From NCBI RefSeq assembly GCF_023195835.1, contig NZ_CP096199.1, positions 2,418,001 through 2,482,000 of the forward strand: a stretch of 64,000 nucleotides of DNA. The letters run 5' to 3'. The notes beneath the pieces were generated by a model. The model was not told the origin of the DNA and did not search any database. It saw nothing but the letters and a program-made list of their open reading frames with translations. Positions within the stretch are counted from its first letter, which is position 1; the number at the start of each line of letters is the position of its first letter. Positions 19,931 to 28,018 of the stretch are shown piece after piece. The position numbers were made by a program, and so were the translations under genes. This DNA comes from Vibrio sinaloensis. Lineage in GTDB: Bacteria > Pseudomonadota > Gammaproteobacteria > Enterobacterales > Vibrionaceae.

Positions 19931-21499
19931 TCAGCCTTGCTCTGTCGCTGCTTTTAGATCGTTTAGCCGCACACCAAACAGCAGTAAGCTCAGCAAATAA
20001 ACTGCCGCTCCCAAGCCAATCAATCCTGCCAACCACATCACGCGCTCGAGCAGGCTCCAATTTAGCCACACGTCCATCGTCTCAAGTTGTGACAAGATCG
20101 CTGCCACCATCAGTCCACCCGCCATCACTAACTTAGCAATAAATAATCCGGTACGACGGGTAAGTTGATAAACACCAGCACGATGCAAGCCTCTATATAG
20201 AAGTGACATATTGACCAAAGCAGATAGAGAAGTGGCTATGGCTAATCCAACATAACCGTATAACCAGGCAAAAATAGCATTGAATACCATATTGGTGACC
20301 ATGGCGATAACGCCATAGCGCACCGGGGTTTTGGTATCTTGGCGCGAGTAATACCCAGGCGCGAGCACTTTGATCAACATGAAGTTAAGCAAGCCAGAGG
20401 CGTAGGCAATCAATGACATCGAGGCAAAAGTCACATCTTGTGGGGTAAACTCACCGCGCATGAATAGCACCATCAACATCGGCTTGGCTAACACCATTAA
20501 ACCCAACATTGCCGGTACGCCTAACAGAGTCACCATTCGCACTCCCCAATCCATGGTCTGGGCAAAACCTTCACTGTGGGCATCGACATGCTTGCGCGAT
20601 AAAGCAGGCAGGATCACGGTTGCGATAGCAATACCAAACAGACCCAATGGAAACTCTAATAGTCGGTCGGAATAATACAGCCAACTGATGGAGCCAGTTT
20701 GTAGGAAGCTTGCAATAAAGGTATCAAAAAGTAGATTGATCTGACTAACGGACACGCCAAACAGAGCGGGAATCATCAAGGTGCGAATCTTAACGACGCC
20801 CGGGTCTCGCCATCCCCATTGAGGTTTGACCATCACCCCAGCTTTGATCAAAAACGGAATTTGGAAAAGAAATTGAACCAAACCACCTAAGAAGACGCCG
20901 ATAGCCAGTCCAATTTCAGGTTGGGTTAATTGTGGCGCTATATACCAGGCTGAGAGTATGATCATTACATTGAGGAACACAGGTGTAAAAGAGGACACCG
21001 CGAACCGGCCCATGGTATTTAGAATGGCCCCTGACAGCGCCACAAAAGTAATAAACCATAAGTAGGGAAAAGTGATCTTCAGCATCAAGCTGGCTAACTC
21101 AAACTTTTCTGCCGAAGGTCCGCCATTGAGCCAATCTAAGAACCAGCCAAAACCAAACAAGGCGGTCACCACACCAGAGCCCACAATGCCCAGCAAGGTA
21201 ACAATCGAAACTATCACACCCAGGGTACCGGCGGCGCGAGCAATCAGTTGGCGTGTTTTATCGAGGTCTTTGCTGGCGTGATACTCAGTTAATACAGGGA
21301 CAAAGGCTTGTGAGAAAGCACCTTCAGCAAACAGGCGACGTAAAAAATTAGGGATTTTGTTGGCAAAAAAGAATACATCTGCACTCGCTCCAGCCCCCAT
21401 TAAATTCGCCACAACCACATCTCGAACTAAACCTAACACTCGAGAGATCAGTGTCATGGCACTGACGATCATCCCTGACTTGAGCAGACGTTTACTCAC
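19931..21499 (-). CDS. murJ: Lipid II flippase MurJ
   Basis: 522 residues and about 14 transmembrane segments, MVF/MviN family. The start of the protein (SAMTLISRVLGLVRDVVVANLMGAG and NKIPNFLRRLFAEGAFSQAFVPVL) matches E. coli MurJ. I place the start at the GTG at 21499 because GAGGT sits six bases upstream; a TTG at 21517 would put the ribosome site inside the gene. It flips lipid II across the inner membrane. It is divergent from rpsT, as in E. coli. Confidence 0.95.
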   Translation of the reverse strand: MSKRLLKSGMIVSAMTLISRVLGLVRDVVVANLMGAGASADVFFFANKIPNFLRRLFAEGAFSQAFVPVLTEYHASKDLDKTRQLIARAAGTLGVIVSIVTLLGIVGSGVVTALFGFGWFLDWLNGGPSAEKFELASLMLKITFPYLWFITFVALSGAILNTMGRFAVSSFTPVFLNVMIILSAWYIAPQLTQPEIGLAIGVFLGGLVQFLFQIPFLIKAGVMVKPQWGWRDPGVVKIRTLMIPALFGVSVSQINLLFDTFIASFLQTGSISWLYYSDRLLEFPLGLFGIAIATVILPALSRKHVDAHSEGFAQTMDWGVRMVTLLGVPAMLGLMVLAKPMLMVLFMRGEFTPQDVTFASMSLIAYASGLLNFMLIKVLAPGYYSRQDTKTPVRYGVIAMVTNMVFNAIFAWLYGYVGLAIATSLSALVNMSLLYRGLHRAGVYQLTRRTGLFIAKLVMAGGLMVAAILSQLETMDVWLNWSLLERVMWLAGLIGLGAAVYLLSLLLFGVRLNDLKAATEQG

Positions 21500-21746
21500 A
21501 ATTACCTCTGAAATCAAAAATTTTGCTCTACTTTACATCAGGAATGTCATGAGCAGAGCAGATTAGTATTAGCATTGAAAAAAAAATACTGTTAGAATCC
21601 CCGCCATCTTAACCGTGAAGACCTTTCATTCCAAAATTTGTTTGGCTCGATGGGTTTTTGCACAAATCATTTGACATTTAAGCGCAAATGAGGGATATTC
21701 CTCGCCCTTAAATTGTCACCGAACTAAGTTTTTGGGAGTTAGACCC

Positions 21747-22007
21747 TTGGCAAATAGTAAATCTGCTAAGAAGCGCGCTATCCAAGCTGAGAAACGTCGC
21801 CAGCACAACGCTAGCCGTCGTTCTATGATGCGCACTTACATGAAGAAAACTGTTGCTGCTATCGAAGCAGGCGACAAAGCTGCTGCAACTGAAGCATTTG
21901 CTGCAGTTACACCAATCCTAGACCGCATGGCGACTAAAGGCCTTATTCACAAGAATAAAGCAGCTCGTCACAAGTCTCGCTTCGCTGCTGCAATCAAAGC
22001 TCTATAA
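21747..22007 (+). CDS. rpsT: 30S ribosomal protein S20
   Basis: 86 residues: [24 protein letters not shown] near the N-terminus and [19 protein letters not shown] at the C-terminus are diagnostic of bS20. The start is TTG at 21747, with GGGAG upstream; there is no ATG in a suitable place. E. coli rpsT also uses a TTG start, which is tied to its translational autoregulation, so this rare start is probably conserved for that purpose. A strong terminator follows. Confidence 0.97.
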   Translation: MANSKSAKKRAIQAEKRRQHNASRRSMMRTYMKKTVAAIEAGDKAAATEAFAAVTPILDRMATKGLIHKNKAARHKSRFAAAIKAL

Positions 22008-22032
22008 TAGAACTGTGATTTCCCAGTGAAAG

Positions 22033-22059
22033 AAAAAACCGGCCTTGGCCGGTTTTTTT
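22033..22059 (+). terminator. Terminator of rpsT
   Basis: AAAAAACCGGCC and GGCCGGTTTTTT form a near-perfect stem with a two-base loop centre and a T run, 25 bp after the rpsT stop. Confidence 0.9.
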
Positions 22060-22065
22060 ATATCT

Positions 22066-22105
22066 GTTTTATTTTGAGGTTGAACGACTCACCTCAAAAT
22101 AAAAC
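22066..22105. terminator. 15-bp perfect inverted repeat, probable hlyU terminator
   Basis: GTTTTATTTTGAGGT and ACCTCAAAATAAAAC are perfect reverse complements separated by ten bases. It follows hlyU on the minus strand and lies only seven bases beyond the rpsT terminator. The GC portion is short, so it may be a weak terminator or a protein-binding site. Confidence 0.6.
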
Positions 22106-22114
22106 ATATGGCGC

Positions 22115-22408
22115 TTAAGCACAGTAAAGTGTGTGTAGCAATTGAATCATTGCTTTTACCTCTTGACTACTCAAGGTGTAAAAAACGGTTTGTGCTTCTT
22201 TGCGCGTATTGACCAAGCCATCTCTTCTCAACCATGCAAGATGTTGAGATAGCGCCGATTGGCTCAGCTCTAACTTATTGCACAGTTCCCCTACCGATAA
22301 CTCTTGATTGTGCAGCAAACACAAAATTTGTAAGCGACGCTCATTCGCCATCGCCTTTAGTAGCACTACCGCCTGAGCAGAGTTTTTTTCCATCTCTTGT
22401 AGGTTCAT
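22115..22408 (-). CDS. hlyU: ArsR-family transcriptional regulator HlyU
   Basis: 97 residues, winged-helix ArsR/SmtB fold. It closely matches V. cholerae HlyU: ANERRLQILCLL, LELSQSALSQHLAWLRRDGLV and EAQTVFYTLS. HlyU lacks the metal-binding motif of SmtB and acts as an anti-repressor or activator of hemolysin and RTX toxin genes by displacing H-NS. Cysteines at 30, 43 and 96 are seen; 30 and 96 correspond, by an eight-residue offset, to the V. cholerae Cys38 and Cys104 that have been linked to redox sensing (recalled). No toxin gene is adjacent. Confidence 0.92.
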   Translation of the reverse strand: MNLQEMEKNSAQAVVLLKAMANERRLQILCLLHNQELSVGELCNKLELSQSALSQHLAWLRRDGLVNTRKEAQTVFYTLSSQEVKAMIQLLHTLYCA

Positions 22409-22583
22409 CGGCCACTACCCCTTGATACCACAACATCGTCTACAACAACTGGCCATACAATATGCGCATTGATGACCAAACTTTATTCAATCCACTTAAT
22501 CTTTAATTTTTTATGCAGTGAATTATTTTGAATATTAATCGAAATGTAACAATTAATCTATTTGTTCGTTTGAAAAATAACCG

Positions 22584-23474
22584 CTAATTAAAGAGGCTTG
22601 TGAAGTCTGCATCACAAACGTTTTTCACTGCAGGGTGTTGAATCATCCGCTCAGCAAAAATCACGTAATACTCTTCTTTCAGTTCATCAATATGACCAAT
22701 CAATTGCAGTGACAAATCCTGCTCGACTTCAGATAGGTAAAGAGTCGGCGCTAAAAAGATGACATCTTGGTGATAGCGGGCGAACGCCTTCATCAGAGCG
22801 ACATCGTCGAACTCGCCCAAAATATTCGGCTGTAGGCCTTGGCGATCAAACCACTGCAGTACTTTACGACCCATCGCTGTTCGACTGCCTGGGATCAACA
22901 ACTTACGCTGCTCAAGGATTGCGGGAAAAGTGACGTCAGTGACATTGCCGGTGCAGAAAAAACTCATGTTCGACTCACCCAGCTTCTTGCTATATAAACC
23001 TGGGCTCTGACTTGAGTCCACTGGGCAATCAGACAAAATCATATCTAACTTATGTTGTGACAACTGTTCAAGCAGCATTTCGTGGGTCGACTCAAAACAG
23101 CGTAGATGCAGACCATCATCTTCGGGTACTGTGGTCAATAGGATCTTACTAACTAAGCGCTTCGACAATGCATCGGCGACCCCAACATCAAACAGAATGT
23201 TCGAACGCTGGCTATAATTGACAATATCCAGCATTTCGTAACTTAAACCAAACATTCGGTCGGCATACTTAAACACCAGTTGACCCAGCTCAGTGGGCTC
23301 GACACTGCGTCCGTTGCGCTTGGTCAGTTTACCATCCATGCGCTCTTCGAGAGCTTTGATTTGGCCGGTAACAGTTTGCGGAGTTAAAAACAGAGCATCA
23401 GCCGCCTTGGTGACTGACCCTTGTTTGCACACCATCCAAAAGTAATAGAGGTGATTATAATTTAGATGCGACAT
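22584..23474 (-). CDS. nhaR: LysR-family transcriptional activator NhaR
   Basis: 296 residues. The N-terminal winged helix ([40 protein letters not shown]) is the NhaR form of the LysR DNA-binding domain, followed by a substrate-binding-like effector domain. NhaR responds to Na+ and Li+ and, in E. coli, activates nhaA; it also affects osmC and pgaABCD there. Here nhaA is not adjacent. The divergent neighbour is nptA, a Na+-dependent phosphate carrier, and the shared intergenic DNA contains a LysR-type motif. Confidence 0.92.
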   Translation of the reverse strand: MSHLNYNHLYYFWMVCKQGSVTKAADALFLTPQTVTGQIKALEERMDGKLTKRNGRSVEPTELGQLVFKYADRMFGLSYEMLDIVNYSQRSNILFDVGVADALSKRLVSKILLTTVPEDDGLHLRCFESTHEMLLEQLSQHKLDMILSDCPVDSSQSPGLYSKKLGESNMSFFCTGNVTDVTFPAILEQRKLLIPGSRTAMGRKVLQWFDRQGLQPNILGEFDDVALMKAFARYHQDVIFLAPTLYLSEVEQDLSLQLIGHIDELKEEYYVIFAERMIQHPAVKNVCDADFTSLFN

Positions 23475-23608
23475 GGGGATAGTAGCTCGAATGATAGAGA
23501 ACCTAGGTTATAGCAGATGGCTCTGATGACAACAACACTTCGTCAAAACCATAGGTAATAAACATTTAAGTAAGTTTTAACGAAGTTTGATTTTTATTTA
23601 TGACACTT

Positions 23609-23627
23609 GATTGTCATATTCACAATC
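23609..23627. promoter_or_regulatory. LysR-type (T-N11-A) palindrome, candidate NhaR site
   Basis: GATTGTCATATTCACAATC is a six-base-pair perfect inverted repeat around seven bases and contains T-N11-A, the general LysR recognition pattern. It lies 135 bp upstream of nhaR and 257 bp upstream of nptA. Confidence 0.45.
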
Positions 23628-23791
23628 AAAGAGCGGCAACTTTACGACATTTTTTCGACTTTTATCACATCCCTCCCACTCGCAGCCACCTGACAATATC
23701 TATTTTAAAATCAACATCTTAATCCGATTGTAAATCTATCAGTACACTCGTATTGCTCATTCTCGAGTAAAAAAAACCGGGTTACACACAA

Positions 23792-23813
23792 CTGTAATAT
23801 TACTGAAATATTT
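23792..23813 (+). promoter_or_regulatory. Pho-box-like 11-bp direct repeat before nptA
   Basis: Two 11-bp units, CTGTAATATTA and CTGAAATATTT, follow the Pho-box layout (seven-base CTGTCAT-like element plus four A/T bases). Each unit deviates from CTGTCAT by one or two bases. The site is about 40 bp upstream of the proposed -10, farther than usual for PhoB. Confidence 0.3.
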
Positions 23814-23883
23814 CCTCTCTACCATCAGCCTCAGATTCAACAACCGACCTCTATATACTTACACAGGTCCACGGAGAAAAATT

Positions 23884-25029
23884 ATGAACCAAGCTACTAC
23901 AACAGCGGCGCCGATTTCGAGCACGACTCGTTGGTTGCGCTGGGCTAACTTGGCATTCATGTTATATCTGCTACTACTAGCAGTTTCTATGGTAGGCAGC
24001 GGCTTCAAATGGGCAACAGGCGACCAAGCGAAAGTTTTGTTTGAGTTTGCTTCACACCCAGTTGCTGGTTTAATGATTGGTCTAGTCGCCACTGCGTTAA
24101 TCCAGTCGTCAAGTACTGTCACTTCAATTATCGTGGGCCTTGTTGCCGGCGGTCTTCCGGTAGAAACGGCCATTCCTATGGTGATGGGCGCCAACATTGG
24201 TACCACAGTAACCAATACACTGGTTAGCCTTGGTCACGTTCGTTGTAAGGAAGAGTTCAAGCGCGCCTTTGCAAGTGCCACCATTCATGACTTCTTCAAC
24301 CTACTTGCGGTCGCTATCTTCCTGCCGCTAGAAATGATGTTTGGTATTCTAGACAAAATTTCTCATTGGTTAGTATCACCTTTCCTTGCGACAGGCGATA
24401 TGAGCATCAAAGGCTTGAACTTCATCAAACCTATCACTAAGCCTGTTGTTAGCGCAGTAAAAGAGCCGCTCAGCACATTTGGTGACACGGTTGGCGGCGT
24501 ATTGCTTATCGCTCTAGGTATTGCGACTATCTTCGTTGCCATCACTGTGATGGGTAAACTTATGAAGAGCCTAATGGTTGGCCGTGCTCGCGAGATTTTG
24601 AAGAACGCCATTGGTCGTGGTCCTATCCACGGCATCATGTCTGGTTCTATCGTGACCGTACTTGTTCAGTCTTCTTCTACGACAACAAGTCTTATGGTTC
24701 CGCTAGTAGGTTCAGGCGTTCTAAAAGTACGTGATGTTTACCCATTCACCCTAGGTGCAAACATCGGTACCTGTATTACTGCCCTACTCGCAGCAACCGC
24801 AGTATCTGGAGAGTTTGCCGTATTCGCACTACAAATCGCACTTGTACACCTAGTGTTCAACATCATGGCGACGGTATTCATCTACGGCATCCCGTTCCTA
24901 CGTGAGATTCCAGTTAAAGGCGCTGACCTTATCTCTGATATGGCGGTGAAGAACAAAGCTGTTGTAGCAGGATACCTACTAGCCGTGTTTGTCGTATTGC
25001 CAGGTACTATCCTAGCGCTCACTGCTTAA
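23884..25029 (+). CDS. nptA: Sodium-dependent inorganic phosphate transporter NptA
   Basis: 381 residues, polytopic inner-membrane protein of the Na+/Pi cotransporter (SLC34-like) family. The two inverted repeats each contain the diagnostic QSSS motif: ALIQSSSTVTSIIVG (about residue 75) and VLVQSSSTTTSLMVPL (about 262), each followed by a GANIGT segment. It couples phosphate uptake to the sodium gradient, fitting a marine organism. V. cholerae NptA has a similar length and is in the same place beside hlyU-nhaR. The ATG has a GGAG ribosome site. A terminator follows. Confidence 0.93.
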   Translation: MNQATTTAAPISSTTRWLRWANLAFMLYLLLLAVSMVGSGFKWATGDQAKVLFEFASHPVAGLMIGLVATALIQSSSTVTSIIVGLVAGGLPVETAIPMVMGANIGTTVTNTLVSLGHVRCKEEFKRAFASATIHDFFNLLAVAIFLPLEMMFGILDKISHWLVSPFLATGDMSIKGLNFIKPITKPVVSAVKEPLSTFGDTVGGVLLIALGIATIFVAITVMGKLMKSLMVGRAREILKNAIGRGPIHGIMSGSIVTVLVQSSSTTTSLMVPLVGSGVLKVRDVYPFTLGANIGTCITALLAATAVSGEFAVFALQIALVHLVFNIMATVFIYGIPFLREIPVKGADLISDMAVKNKAVVAGYLLAVFVVLPGTILALTA

Positions 25030-25051
25030 TACTAAAACCATCGCTTATGTG

Positions 25052-25082
25052 AAGCCCGCTACTTAGGTAGCGGGCTTTTTGT
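25052..25082 (+). terminator. Terminator of nptA
   Basis: AAGCCCGCTA and TAGCGGGCTTTTTG form a strong stem with a T run, 22 bp after the stop. The heptamer array begins seven bases later. Confidence 0.9.
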
Positions 25083-25088
25083 ATATCA

Positions 25089-25250
25089 AGTGGCGAGTGG
25101 CGAGTGGCGAGTGGCGAGTGGCGAGTGGCGAGTGGCGAGTGGCGAGTGGCGAGTGGCGAGTGGCGAGTGGCGAGTGGCGAGTGGCGAGTGGCGAGTGGCG
25201 AGTGGCGAGTGGCGAGTGGCGAGTGGCGAGTGGCGAGTGGCGAGTGGCGA
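25089..25250. repeat. Heptanucleotide tandem array (AGTGGCG)x23
   Basis: Twenty-three uninterrupted, identical copies of AGTGGCG run from 25089 to 25249, with one extra A. Seven is not a multiple of three and no frame meets a stop codon, so spurious open frames of about 63-84 codons appear on both strands, with heptapeptide periodicity; I do not regard them as genes. The array lies between the nptA terminator and thyA. Confidence 0.97.
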
Positions 25251-25432
25251 AAAATTTTGAATACCAGTGACACTGAGTCAATGATTTTCTATTAATTTCA
25301 TACTATTAAAGTTAAAAACACGTCTTTCCCTGCAACTTTCGATTCTGGTATTGCGCACACATATCAAAAGGGGAAGTCCACATAAGCTCAGCGTTCTCGC
25401 ATCTCGAAGGGCGCAGCCTGTTGCTACTTGCA
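25251..25432. other. Gene-free stretch between the heptamer array and the thyA terminator
   Basis: I see no start-plus-ribosome-site combination or strong hairpin here. It completes the 449-bp nptA-thyA gap together with the array. Confidence 0.5.
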
Positions 25433-25460
25433 CAAAAAAGCCGCCCTCTCTAAGGCGGCT
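25433..25460 (-). terminator. Terminator of lgt-thyA
   Basis: AGCCGCC and GGCGGCT enclose an eight-base loop; the minus strand continues into TTTTTTG. It lies just past the thyA stop. Confidence 0.85.
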
Positions 25461-25478
25461 GTTCATTTCTATTGTCGA

Positions 25479-26330
25479 TTAAACCGAAAACGGATACTGA
25501 ATCGCGTCGTGGTGCTGGTATCCCTCTACCCAGAAGTCATCCAGTGTCACCCAGGTTTCCAAATCTTCTAATGACTTAATCTCAGGATTGATGTGGAACG
25601 TTGGCGCTTTAAGAGGCTCACGTTTAAGTTGAACATCTCGCATCAGCTCAAGTTGATCTTCATAGATATGTGCATTGACAATCTTGTGGTACGCCTGACC
25701 AGGCTTCTTGCCGGTAATTTGCGCCATAATCGCCAAGAACACATACACTTGAACCATATTAAAGTTTAGTCCTAACGGCACATCACAAGAGCGTTGGGTG
25801 CTGTTTAGGTACAGTGTGTCGTCTAGCAGCGAAAAGTGGTGGCTGTACATGCAAGGTCTTAAGCATCCCATGTGAAACTCACCAGGGTTGTAGAAGTTTA
25901 AGATCTCACCACGGTCATCAACGCCGCGGGTCAAATCGTCGACAATCTTACGTAGCTGATCGATATGACCACCATCCGGCTTGGCCCAAGCTCGACCTTG
26001 AACGCCATACACCCGCCCCATATCGTCTTCGCCCTTGCGGTATGGGTTGTTCAACCAAGCCTGATTGAGGTTGGCATTGGCATCCCAAGTTTTTGTACCT
26101 AACTTGCGAAAATCTTCAGCATTGTCGTAGCCACGAATATACCCAAGCAACTCAGCGACCGCGGCTTTCCAAAAGCTTTTGCGCGTGGTGACCAATGGAA
26201 ACTGGTTGTGGGCCACATCATAGATAAGATCCGCATTGATAACCGTCAGGCAACGCTTGCCAGTTCGTTCGTTCTCAACCCACTTACCTTGATCAACGAT
26301 ACGCTGACAGAGATCTAAATACTGTTTCAC
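25479..26330 (-). CDS. thyA: Thymidylate synthase
   Basis: 283 residues. It converts dUMP to dTMP with methylene-tetrahydrofolate. Motifs include the catalytic cysteine in [12 protein letters not shown], the nucleotide site [13 protein letters not shown], and [10 protein letters not shown]. It belongs to the longer Vibrio-type ThyA; E. coli ThyA is 264 residues. The catalytic neighbourhood [10 protein letters not shown] differs from the E. coli LAPCHAFFQ type, so it is a distinct subfamily with the Cys retained. lgt is nine bases upstream, as in many gammaproteobacteria. Confidence 0.94.
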   Translation of the reverse strand: MKQYLDLCQRIVDQGKWVENERTGKRCLTVINADLIYDVAHNQFPLVTTRKSFWKAAVAELLGYIRGYDNAEDFRKLGTKTWDANANLNQAWLNNPYRKGEDDMGRVYGVQGRAWAKPDGGHIDQLRKIVDDLTRGVDDRGEILNFYNPGEFHMGCLRPCMYSHHFSLLDDTLYLNSTQRSCDVPLGLNFNMVQVYVFLAIMAQITGKKPGQAYHKIVNAHIYEDQLELMRDVQLKREPLKAPTFHINPEIKSLEDLETWVTLDDFWVEGYQHHDAIQYPFSV

Positions 26331-26339
26331 ACCAATTCC

Positions 26340-27161
26340 TTACTTCGCTTGTTGGGGTAACTCGTCTTTGTAATGGCCGCGCTTATACGCCCAAACCATC
26401 ATCAAAATACCAACGATCACCATAGGCAACGACAGAATTTGTCCCATTGAGATAAACCCGCCAAATAGGCCTAAGTGAGCATCGGGCTCGCGCACGTATT
26501 CTACAAGGAAACGGAAGGTTCCGTAACCCGCGAGGAACAATCCCGACACAGAGCCAAGCGGACGTGGCTTTTTAATAAACCAGTTCAAGATGAAGAAGAG
26601 AACAATGCCCTCGAGCACCATTTCATACAACTGTGAAGGGTGACGAGGCAGCGGCCCACCATTTGGGAACACAAATGCCCAAGGCACATCTGTCACCCTG
26701 CCCCATAGCTCGCTGTTCATAAAGTTACCCAGACGCCCCATGCCTAAACCAAATGGCACTAATGGTGCGATAAAATCGGCCACGCCAAAAAAGGTTCTGC
26801 CGTTCTTCTTTGCATACCAGAACATCGCGCTGATCACACCCAGCAGGCCACCGTGGAAAGACATTCCCCCCGTCCAAACTTTAAACAGGTATAACGGGTC
26901 CTGCAGGAATAGCTCGAAGTTATAAAACAAAACGTAGCCGACTCGGCCACCAATCACCACGCCTAAGAAACCAGCGAACAACAGATCAGAGACTTGTTCT
27001 CGCGTCCAACCACTCCCTGGTTGATCGGCGCGTCGGTTCGCCAGCCATAAGGCAAAAGCGAAACCCACTAAATACATTAATCCATACCAACGAATGGACA
27101 GTGGACCCAATGAAATCAAGACCGGGTCGATGTTAGGAAAGGTTAAATATCCTTGAGACAT
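26340..27161 (-). CDS. lgt: Prolipoprotein diacylglyceryl transferase
   Basis: 273 residues and about seven transmembrane segments. The Lgt signature [18 protein letters not shown] is present (about 140), as is the N-terminal [12 protein letters not shown] with its essential Tyr/His-type residues and RHPSQLYE. It transfers diacylglycerol from phosphatidylglycerol to the lipobox Cys of prolipoproteins, the first step before LspA. It is coupled to thyA. Confidence 0.96.
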   Translation of the reverse strand: MSQGYLTFPNIDPVLISLGPLSIRWYGLMYLVGFAFALWLANRRADQPGSGWTREQVSDLLFAGFLGVVIGGRVGYVLFYNFELFLQDPLYLFKVWTGGMSFHGGLLGVISAMFWYAKKNGRTFFGVADFIAPLVPFGLGMGRLGNFMNSELWGRVTDVPWAFVFPNGGPLPRHPSQLYEMVLEGIVLFFILNWFIKKPRPLGSVSGLFLAGYGTFRFLVEYVREPDAHLGLFGGFISMGQILSLPMVIVGILMMVWAYKRGHYKDELPQQAK

Positions 27162-27218
27162 AGGATGACTACTCTTATATAAATTTTGATAATGTTGAGA
27201 TGTATAGATGAGAGTGCG

Positions 27219-28010
27219 TTACAGCAACATAGTTCCAGCCACGAAAATTAAAAACAGGGCGAATATTTTTTTCAAGGTAGGGGTTGGTAAGGATGTCGCC
27301 AATCTCGCCCCAATACGTGTAGTGAGCATTGAAGTAGACGCAATCGCGATCAGTGCAGGTAGGTACACATAACCGACACTGTACGCCGGTAACGATTCAA
27401 CTTTGTAGCCATGCAGAATAAAGCCCAACATCCCTGCGATAGCAATCATACAACCACACACCGACGACGACCCGACCGCTTTACGCATCTCAATGCCATG
27501 ACGATTCAAAAATGGTACCGAGAGCGAACCACCGCCGATTCCGGCCAAACTCGAGACAACACCGATGCCGGTGCCGTAGACCATAGTGGCCCCACTACTT
27601 GGCATCTGCTTTGAAGTGGTACCTCGAATCGAAAACAACATTTGAATCGCCAGCAATAGTACAATCACACCAAACACCTTAGGTAAGTATTGCGACGGAA
27701 TCCATTCAGCCAGATTAGCGCCCAAAAAGCCACCGATGACCACACCCGGCATCAGCCACTTAACCACAAACATGTCGACATTGCCCAGTTTAAAATGATT
27801 GAGTGCAGAAGAGCCTGAAGTCGCGATAATCGAGGCCAAGGAGGTTGCCAATGCAATCTGCATACTGATTTCAGCATCAATGCCAGCCATCGGCAGCAAA
27901 AATAGCAATGCAGGCACCACAATCAAGCCACCACCAATGCCGAGTAAGCCAGCCATCACCCCAACAAAAGCGCCGAGCAACATAAATGAAAATAGTAATT
28001 CTAACGACAC
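27219..28010 (-). CDS. TauE/SafE (TSUP) family membrane permease
   Basis: 263 residues and about eight transmembrane segments with two glycine-rich repeats, GLLGIGGGLIVVPALLFLLP and SSLAGIGGGSLSVPFLNRHG, typical of the TSUP family. These proteins are associated with export or import of sulfite, sulfoacetate and related anions. The substrate cannot be told from sequence. The start is GTG at 28010 with AAGG just upstream; it follows ptsP by eight bases and is probably cotranscribed. Confidence 0.85.
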   Translation of the reverse strand: MSLELLFSFMLLGAFVGVMAGLLGIGGGLIVVPALLFLLPMAGIDAEISMQIALATSLASIIATSGSSALNHFKLGNVDMFVVKWLMPGVVIGGFLGANLAEWIPSQYLPKVFGVIVLLLAIQMLFSIRGTTSKQMPSSGATMVYGTGIGVVSSLAGIGGGSLSVPFLNRHGIEMRKAVGSSSVCGCMIAIAGMLGFILHGYKVESLPAYSVGYVYLPALIAIASTSMLTTRIGARLATSLPTPTLKKIFALFLIFVAGTMLL

Positions 28011-28018
28011 ATTAAACC

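Larger units (their letters stand above)
23475..23883. other. nhaR-nptA divergent intergenic region (409 bp)
   Basis: No gene is evident. It holds a T-N11-A palindrome at 23609-23627, a pair of 11-bp direct repeats at 23792-23813, a possible nptA -10 TATACT at 23854-23859, and a GGAG ribosome site at 23873-23876. Confidence 0.6.

Noticed and set aside
25089-25250. CRISPR array
   Set aside because: Units are contiguous 7-mers with no spacers, and no cas genes are present.
25019-25295. Open frames of 62-84 codons on both strands across the heptamer array
   Set aside because: A 7-bp repeat without stops yields heptapeptide frames automatically; none has a ribosome site or recognisable fold.
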